From JBDKFK01 sp039798745 (GTDB lineage Bacteria > Patescibacteriota > Microgenomatia > UBA1406 > GWC2-37-13), in the NCBI GenBank assembly GCA_039798745.1, contig JBDKFK010000045.1, positions 1 to 8,422 of the forward strand: a stretch of DNA of 8,422 nt, written 5' to 3'. This document shows, one piece after another, positions 1-3,864 of the stretch. Below the pieces are notes generated by a model that saw only the letters and a program-made list of their open reading frames with translations, had not been told where the DNA came from and searched no databases. The translations under genes and the position numbers were made by a program. Position 1 is the first letter of the stretch; every line of letters starts with the position of its first letter.

Positions 1-445
1 CGCCTTGCCGCTCGTCGAAGAACGACCCGAGGCGAAACTCCACCTCGAGACCGATGAGGTCGATATCCTGCTCAACCAGACAAGCCAGCTCGTAGCTCCA
101 TCCGCCATCCTTTTGGTTGGCGATGATTGTGGAGCTGTCAAGCATAAGCCGCTGTCGAGCGTCGATATCTACCTCAATAACCACGAACGTCCGCTCCATG
201 CGGATGATCTTGCCCCGTTCAAACGGAGGCAACTCATCTTCCAGAACTACAACATCCGAGGCTTCGATCCGCGATGTGAACCGGATGACCTGGCCCGGCT
301 TCACTCCGAACGGATAGCGTTCCCAGAGTGCCTGGATCGAGACGAGCACGGGCTCGTTAAAATCCTTGCAGTCTACGATCGCGCCATACTTCGGGTTGAA
401 ATCGACCACTGTGCCAATCCGGTTGTTCATGATGATGCGTCCCAT
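1..445 (-). CDS. Partial protein with two cold-shock-like OB-fold units (C-terminus outside window)
   Basis: An open minus-strand frame of 148 codons runs from ATG at 445 to the window edge without a stop. An AAGGAGG Shine-Dalgarno (454-460) lies 8 bases before the ATG and fixes the start; a second Met at codon 6 has no such site. The protein begins MGRIIMNNRIGTVVDFNPKY. Residues about 9-65 follow a cold-shock-domain pattern: GTVVDFNPKYGAIV, then PVLVSI, then a PGQVIRF strand. A second, weaker unit starts near residue 83 (RGKIIRM) and runs to LEVEFRLGSFF. The aromatic RNP1/RNP2 residues of true cold-shock proteins (KGFGFI, VFVHF) are mostly replaced (KYGAIV, VLVSI), so nucleic-acid binding by that surface is doubtful. 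The GC-rich third codon positions resemble the gene at 1032 and differ from the rest of the window. A role as a small RNA-binding or ribosome-associated protein is only a guess. The overlapping plus-strand ORF (5-535) is its shadow. Confidence 0.72.
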   Translation of the reverse strand, partial: MGRIIMNNRIGTVVDFNPKYGAIVDCKDFNEPVLVSIQALWERYPFGVKPGQVIRFTSRIEASDVVVLEDELPPFERGKIIRMERTFVVIEVDIDARQRLMLDSSTIIANQKDGGWSYELACLVEQDIDLIGLEVEFRLGSFFDERQG

Positions 446-697
446 AGTAGTAGCCTCCTTCGGCTAAGCACGCTTAAGCGTGCTGCTTCGCGCCAGGGTC
501 CTCACAAGGCTCAAGTGCCTTTGCGCAGTTGGTGAGGAGCGGAAAAGCCGTGGCTAATCACGGCTACTCTGTTCCTCACCTCTACGCATGCGTTGCTGAT
601 GTTAAAGTGCAGGAACTTAAACGCGTAACCTGAGACTAGGCTCAAGTCAGCATTTGATTTCCGCATATATATTGTGGCTAATATATGTCACAATATA
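446..697 (-). promoter_or_regulatory. Long structured 5' leader with alternative pairings
   Basis: If transcription starts just downstream of the -10 at 704-709, the mRNA has a leader of about 250 bases. In transcript order it can form: a 9-bp hairpin (689-697 with 668-676); a three-way junction closed by 647-652 with 594-599, holding hairpins 641-646/629-634 and 615-622/601-608; an 8-bp stem (573-580 with 531-538) enclosing a 7-bp hairpin (559-565/546-552) followed by TTTT; a 5-bp hairpin (517-521/506-510); a perfect 18-base palindrome (467-484); and a hairpin holding the Shine-Dalgarno (451-466). The segment 531-538 (GGTGAGGA on the plus strand) can instead pair over 7 bp with 499-505 (TCCTCAC), so two extended stems compete for one strand. 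A 10-mer, AGGCTCAAGT on the plus strand, occurs at 507-516 and 638-647. It matches no riboswitch class I can recognise; it could also be an independent small RNA. Confidence 0.5.
467..484. repeat. Perfect 18-base palindrome in the leader of the OB-fold gene
   Basis: AGCACGCTTAAGCGTGCT is its own reverse complement. It abuts the Shine-Dalgarno hairpin at 451-466. As RNA it would form a GC-rich hairpin of 7 bp with a TTAA loop. As DNA it could bind a dimeric protein, but it lies far downstream of the predicted promoter, so an RNA role is more likely. Confidence 0.75.
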
Positions 698-703
698 ACC
701 TAT

Positions 704-733
704 AGTATATCATTAACTAACCCTGAACGTCAA
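704..733 (-). promoter_or_regulatory. Predicted sigma70-type promoter for the OB-fold gene
   Basis: On the minus strand, TTGACG (728-733) and TATACT (704-709) are separated by 18 bases. The predicted start is near 697, which places the 9-bp hairpin at the very 5' end of the transcript. The surrounding AT-rich stretch contains other -10-like hexamers, so the exact start is uncertain. Confidence 0.5.
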
Positions 734-795
734 GATCATTGGAATATAAATATACTATATACAAATAGATTATATTCAATATTAATCTTATAGTA

Positions 796-824
796 TTGAC
801 AAGAGGGATAAAATCATTTACTAT
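796..824 (+). promoter_or_regulatory. Predicted sigma70-type promoter for the exported-protein gene
   Basis: TTGACA (796-801) and TACTAT (819-824) are separated by 17 bases, with a predicted start near 831. It faces away from the minus-strand promoter at 704-733. It lies about 200 bases upstream of the coding start at 1032, implying a long leader. Confidence 0.55.
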
Positions 825-830
825 GAATAT

Positions 831-1031
831 TGTATCCTAGTTTCCCGGCGGAAATGCTCTGCCTGGGCAGCTTCGATGCACATTTACTTACCGCACAAGC
901 TCATCTATACCTATAGACAATCTGTTTTTACGCTCGATTCGTGCATACCAGGCATACTTAGTTGTGCCTGACACGCACGAACCGTAGCGTGCGTCGACCC
1001 GCAACTCGCGGGAACTGTAAAGGAGGAAGTC
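831..1031 (+). promoter_or_regulatory. Structured 5' leader of the exported-protein gene
   Basis: This gene-free stretch has two nested long-range helices: TGCCTGG 860-866 with CCAGGCA 948-954, and ATGCAC 876-881 with GTGCAT 941-946. They enclose a small hairpin (904-908/913-917). Segment 949-954 can instead pair with TGCCTG at 965-970, which would break the outer helix. Two local hairpins follow: ACGCACG/CGTGCGT (973-979/988-994) and CCCGC/GCGGG (998-1002/1008-1012). The last ends nine bases before the Shine-Dalgarno. The arrangement resembles a cis-regulatory RNA but no known class is recognised. A 20-codon micro-ORF (854-916) overlaps the first helix; I do not call it a gene. Confidence 0.45.
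1021..1026 (+). promoter_or_regulatory. Strong Shine-Dalgarno for the exported protein
   Basis: AGGAGG lies 5 bases before the ATG at 1032 and decides that start. Its strength contrasts with the genes from 1625 onward, none of which shows a clear Shine-Dalgarno. Confidence 0.85.
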
Positions 1032-1448
1032 ATGTTCCGTTCACTTCAGTTGCTGGTAGCTGCCGTTGTTCTCACCGCCGTCGGATTCGCCACCTGTGGC
1101 TCCGCTGTTGCTTCTGAGAAAACCTACTACCTCACCTCGTACTCGAACGTTCGATTCTACGATGCCGAGGGAAACACCCTCGATCTTAGTCTCGACACTG
1201 AAGTGCGTTCTAATGGCGTAACAATCATTGGCGTGAAATCCACCCTCAACGGCGTCTTCGTGGGCTATGCCCAACCAGTTTTGGCGGCGGATCAATCCAT
1301 CGCCTTCTGGGACGCTCGTGGCGTGCGCGTTCGCCTGATCAGCAGTCAGTACGTCGTTCGCTCATCAGAGCTCGGTCCTTGGTACACCACCCGGATCGAA
1401 CCCAACAGCGCGACCCCGCCACAACCACCAGTTCAAACGGCGCGCTAA
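1032..1448 (+). CDS. Small exported beta-rich protein with two short repeats
   Basis: A 138-residue protein of unknown function. It starts with a typical signal peptide: Arg3, a hydrophobic core at residues 5-21, and an AVA signal-peptidase-I site after Ala27. Cys22 does not sit in a convincing lipobox, so a lipoprotein is unlikely. The mature chain of about 111 residues alternates polar and hydrophobic positions, suggesting beta strands. It contains two related units, VRFYDAEGNTLDLS (about residues 40-53) and IAFWDARGVRVRLIS (about 90-104), sharing the pattern F-aromatic-D-A-x-G. The tail is rich in Pro, Thr and Gln (NSATPPQPPVQ). The start is fixed by AGGAGG at 1021-1026. The gene stands alone between a structured leader and a strong terminator. 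A cell-surface or secreted role follows from the signal peptide; nothing in the sequence shows a catalytic function. Confidence 0.82.
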   Translation: MFRSLQLLVAAVVLTAVGFATCGSAVASEKTYYLTSYSNVRFYDAEGNTLDLSLDTEVRSNGVTIIGVKSTLNGVFVGYAQPVLAADQSIAFWDARGVRVRLISSQYVVRSSELGPWYTTRIEPNSATPPQPPVQTAR

Positions 1449-1460
1449 CATTCATTGCCT

Positions 1461-1507
1461 GTAGGTGACCGATGCGCTTGTGCGGTCACCTACCTTATAT
1501 TTTTTAC
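1461..1507 (+). terminator. Rho-independent terminator after the exported-protein gene
   Basis: GTAGGTGACCG (1461-1471) pairs perfectly with CGGTCACCTAC (1483-1493), an 11-bp stem with an 11-base loop. A T-rich tract (TTATATTTTTT) follows. It separates this gene from the trp-type unit downstream. Confidence 0.9.
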
Positions 1508-1588
1508 TCACCATAGTATCAAAACAAAAAAGATCCCCACCTACGACGTTCAAAAATTTAGGAGTCTATTTAACCAGAAATGGAGGTA

Positions 1589-1617
1589 TTGACAATATAC
1601 TATCTTACTAGTATACT
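1589..1617 (+). promoter_or_regulatory. Promoter of the trpR-like operon, apparently leaderless
   Basis: TTGACA (1589-1594) and TATACT (1612-1617) are separated by exactly 17 bases, close to the sigma70 consensus. Only 7 bases (1618-1624) lie between the -10 box and the ATG at 1625, so transcription should begin at or next to the A of the start codon. The -10 box lies inside the palindrome at 1606-1621. Confidence 0.82.
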
Positions 1618-1621
1618 AGTA
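1606..1621. promoter_or_regulatory. TrpR operator (palindrome over the -10 box)
   Basis: TACTAGTATACTAGTA is a perfect 16-base palindrome. The corresponding stretch of the E. coli trp operator, from memory, is TACTAGTTAACTAGTA: 14 of 16 bases agree, including both CTAG half-sites and their spacing, and only the two central bases differ. Its position over the -10 box would let a bound repressor block RNA polymerase. Together with the TrpR-like gene starting 4 bases downstream, this indicates autoregulation and control of the downstream genes. I saw no second CTAG-N4-CTAG site in the window. Confidence 0.88.
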
Positions 1622-1624
1622 TTC

Positions 1625-1885
1625 ATGTCTTCCAGAAGTTTACAAACACTCATAACTAATCTCGAACACAGTACTTCTCAAAAAGTGCTGAAAGACTTTT
1701 TGGTGGGCATTCTTACTCCTAAAGAAATCGAGGAGATTGCCGTACGCATTGAGATCATAAAGCAGCTAAAAAAAGGCATCCCTCAACAACAAATAGCAAA
1801 AAAATTACAGGTCGGCATTGCGACCGTAACACGTGGTTCAAAAGAACTTCAAAAAGGCCGATTTTCTACATGGCGAAACGCCTAA
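1625..1885 (+). CDS. trpR: TrpR-family tryptophan-responsive repressor
   Basis: This 86-residue, all-helical DNA-binding protein would bind its operator when loaded with L-tryptophan. The region from ILTPKEIEEI (about residue 29) to VTRGSKELQ (about 76) aligns without gaps to E. coli TrpR. The recognition-helix segment VGIATVTRGS (63-72) closely matches AGIATITRGS. Thr31, Arg41 and Arg70 correspond to E. coli Thr44, Arg54 and Arg84, the residues around the bound tryptophan, so tryptophan is the likely corepressor. The N-terminal arm is short, as is usual for compact family members. An upstream in-frame ATG at 1580 is rejected because the promoter lies between it and 1625. The only tryptophan is Trp83. 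A 50-base gap without a terminator leads into the next gene. Members of this family in genomes without trp genes (YerC/YecD-like) can have other roles, but the operator argues for true TrpR function. Confidence 0.9.
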   Translation: MSSRSLQTLITNLEHSTSQKVLKDFLVGILTPKEIEEIAVRIEIIKQLKKGIPQQQIAKKLQVGIATVTRGSKELQKGRFSTWRNA

Positions 1886-1935
1886 TCTTCAGACACCCTT
1901 CAACCCAGCCCTTTCATTATTAATTCGTAATTCTT

Positions 1936-3048
1936 ATGTTAGAACAAGTTCAACTAGACCTACGTACAGCGACACAACGTATGCCGTATCGTAATTACTA
2001 TCAACAACGCAATGGACTGGTTGCTCAAAAAATTGCGTCCAAACTTGGACTCCCCTATACCGGTGAAGTAGCTGATGAACCTCACCGTAATGCGTTTTTA
2101 GTTCCTCAGCGAACGTATGTTCGAGGTGAGAATATCCGTCCTGATATCCTGGAATCCGATTTCTACGGAACGCTCGTCGACAATATAGAGCATGTTGAAA
2201 AAGCAGTGTTGCATCCATCGGTATCTTCTCGAATACCGCCTTACTACTCTACTGAGTTTGCCGATAGAGTAAGCGGGTTTGTTCTTCCAGGACTAACCGC
2301 TTTTTCTAAAGACGATATGCTGTCTGCATATATAAATCTCCAGAGAGAGCACCCCATTCCATATCGCCTTAAGTTACCTGATCAGAGTGATGGACATGGA
2401 CAGTTTATTATTGCATCTGAAGAAGATCTTAAACAGTATCTTGAATCAATGTCGTCAAAAGAAATAGCTCTAAAAGGATTAGTCCTTGAACCTCAGTTAC
2501 AAGACCCTCAGACAATTTCGGTAGGATACTGTGTTCTTGGGGAGGACGCGTATAGCTTTGTCTCATTTCAAAAAAATGATACAGGAGAAGACGGGCGCAT
2601 GCGTTACGCTGGTGCGGAGGTGATGGTGGTCAGAGATGGTATGGATGAACTCAGTCAGGTAGTAGATCATCTTGATAGCAGCGGGCATAGTGTTACTCAT
2701 GTAGATGAAGCAATCCAGGCAAGTATTGGATTCCATCAAGCACTTTCTCTCTATAATCCAGTGTCCTCGCGGCTCAGTTTTGACCATGTACGCGGGCTTG
2801 ATGGAACTGGCGCTATGCGAGGTGGTATAACCGATATTACAGGACGTCTGGGAGGCACATGCCCTGCGCTTATCATGGCAATAGAACATCTTGACTCAAA
2901 CCCGCACACACGGATTGCCAATTCGGTTGTGAACTTAACGTACGAACCGGAAGGAAAGCCACTTATGGATGAAGAAGTAGATGCTACTGCCTTTATAGAT
3001 CACCCGACGCTCAGAATAACGGCTAAGTTGAAAGAACATATCCTATGA
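1936..3048 (+). CDS. DUF3182 / ATP-grasp-like protein in the trpR operon
   Basis: A 370-residue cytoplasmic protein. Its pattern matches what I know of the DUF3182 family: a FLVPQRTY segment (54-61), FYGTLVDNIEHVEKAVLHP (76-94), FADRVSGFVLPGLTAFS (108-124) and a C-terminal FDHVRGLDGTGAMRGGITD followed by GRLGG. ATP-grasp features are visible: a candidate nucleotide lysine in YRLKLPD (Lys146), a glycine-rich loop SDGHG (151-155), an acidic residue in LVLEPQL (Glu185), and DITGRLGG near residue 300, resembling the E-x-N-x-R-x-G metal/substrate motif. ATP-grasp enzymes join a carboxylate to an amine or thiol using ATP; the substrates here are unknown. It contains no tryptophan in 370 residues. 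The next gene overlaps its stop by 4 bases (ATGA), so the two are translationally coupled. No Shine-Dalgarno or separate promoter is evident. An amino-acid or peptide ligase is inferred, not shown. Confidence 0.72.
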   Translation: MLEQVQLDLRTATQRMPYRNYYQQRNGLVAQKIASKLGLPYTGEVADEPHRNAFLVPQRTYVRGENIRPDILESDFYGTLVDNIEHVEKAVLHPSVSSRIPPYYSTEFADRVSGFVLPGLTAFSKDDMLSAYINLQREHPIPYRLKLPDQSDGHGQFIIASEEDLKQYLESMSSKEIALKGLVLEPQLQDPQTISVGYCVLGEDAYSFVSFQKNDTGEDGRMRYAGAEVMVVRDGMDELSQVVDHLDSSGHSVTHVDEAIQASIGFHQALSLYNPVSSRLSFDHVRGLDGTGAMRGGITDITGRLGGTCPALIMAIEHLDSNPHTRIANSVVNLTYEPEGKPLMDEEVDATAFIDHPTLRITAKLKEHIL

Positions 3049-3767
3049 CTCATCAACACATATTTATCATCGGTGGCATGCATGGAAATGAACCTACTGG
3101 TATCAGTGTAGCCAGGTATTTTTCTGCAAGAAAAATACCTGGAATTACCGGCATTCTTGCCCATCCTCAGGCGATTACCAATAAAACAAGATACATTGAA
3201 ACCGATCTCAACCGTAGTTTTAGCGCATCTCTCCCGACAAGTCTGGAGGAACACCTGGCAGATAGTCTGAAACCACGATTAAAGCTCTATGATGCTATTA
3301 TCGATATCCACAATACCCGGGCAGCTCACACAACGTGCGCAATTGTCACGACAGAGCCTACAAATCTGCAGCTGGCTCTTGCCGCACATTTTGGATTTTC
3401 CCGTATGGTAATTATGCCGCCAATGGGATCACTCATATCTCAGCATCCCCGGATATCTATCTCTTTTGAAATCGCCCATAACGATATGAAGCGCTTCAGA
3501 CCGGATACGTTAATAGACACTATTACCTGCCTGGATCTTGAATCACTCTCTCAAAAGAAAAAAGTTACTCTCTTCCGTAGAGTGGGGTCGTTGCAGAAAA
3601 AAACTATGGAGCGTACGGGAATTAGACTCAAGGAGTTGCAAAATTTCAAAGCACTCACAGCACACCAAAAACGCTTACTATCCCTTGATCAGAATATTTG
3701 TTACTGTCCGATATTTAAGAAGGATATAGGAGAAAAGACAGTGTGTAGTATTGTTGAGAGAATGTGA
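3045..3767 (+). CDS. Aspartoacylase / succinylglutamate desuccinylase-like zinc amidohydrolase
   Basis: A 240-residue M14-type zinc hydrolase that would cleave an N-acyl amino acid or related amide in the cytoplasm. Motifs occur in family order: GGMHGNEPTG with zinc ligands His13 and Glu16; TRYIETDLNRSF, close to the TRYIDCDLNR of human aspartoacylase, with substrate residues Asn56 and Arg57; DIHNT with the third zinc ligand His89; and SFEIA with Glu142 as the likely catalytic base. It is shorter than typical aspartoacylases (about 310 residues), so the C-terminal substrate-gating domain is reduced or different, and substrate cannot be assigned. It contains no tryptophan. Its start overlaps the upstream stop by 4 bases. 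A 13-bp perfect inverted repeat lies inside codons 23-33. Pairing of a ligase-like and an amidase-like gene under tryptophan control suggests making and breaking of one amide bond, or salvage of an acylated amino acid. Confidence 0.85.
   Translation: MTHQHIFIIGGMHGNEPTGISVARYFSARKIPGITGILAHPQAITNKTRYIETDLNRSFSASLPTSLEEHLADSLKPRLKLYDAIIDIHNTRAAHTTCAIVTTEPTNLQLALAAHFGFSRMVIMPPMGSLISQHPRISISFEIAHNDMKRFRPDTLIDTITCLDLESLSQKKKVTLFRRVGSLQKKTMERTGIRLKELQNFKALTAHQKRLLSLDQNICYCPIFKKDIGEKTVCSIVERM
3112..3142 (+). repeat. 13-bp perfect inverted repeat inside the amidohydrolase gene
   Basis: CCAGGTATTTTTC (3112-3124) and GAAAAATACCTGG (3130-3142) are perfect reverse complements around a 5-base loop, TGCAA. 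It begins 67 bases after the start codon. Both arms are coding (ARYFSARKIPG). The mRNA would form a stable hairpin early in the last gene of the operon. No T tract follows, so it is not a standard terminator. Confidence 0.8.
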
Positions 3768-3843
3768 ATATGTTTCTCAACCTTGATGTCTGAAAGTTTT
3801 TTACGACAGTCCGTTTTGCTGACGAAATTCTCAGTAAATTTCG
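3753..3843. other. Convergent intergenic hairpins, possible weak terminators
   Basis: GTTGAGA (3753-3759) pairs with TCTCAAC (3775-3781) across the stop codon of the amidohydrolase gene; a T6 run follows at about 3798, too far for a classic terminator. CGAAATT (3823-3829) pairs with AATTTCG (3837-3843) around a 7-base loop, without a T tract on either strand. The two converging genes must end transcription here, but neither hairpin is a convincing terminator. Confidence 0.3.
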
Positions 3844-3864
3844 AGGACTTCATAACTTGACACC

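Noticed and set aside
5..535. Long plus-strand frame of 176 codons
   Set aside because: It runs opposite to a minus-strand frame with a strong Shine-Dalgarno, a promoter upstream and OB-fold-like composition. Its own start has no ribosome site and its product shows no recognisable pattern.
1580..1624. Upstream in-frame start for the TrpR-like protein
   Set aside because: The -35 and -10 boxes and the operator lie between this ATG and 1625, so this codon would not be in the transcript. The AGGAG at 1560 is also too far away.
1886..1935. Separate promoter for the DUF3182 gene
   Set aside because: No -35/-10 pair with proper spacing was found in the gap, and no terminator separates it from trpR, so co-transcription is simpler.
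3000..3254. Minus-strand frame opposite the start of the amidohydrolase
   Set aside because: It is a shadow. Its resemblance to the true protein (YFSCRKIPG against YFSARKIPG) comes from the inverted repeat at 3112-3142.
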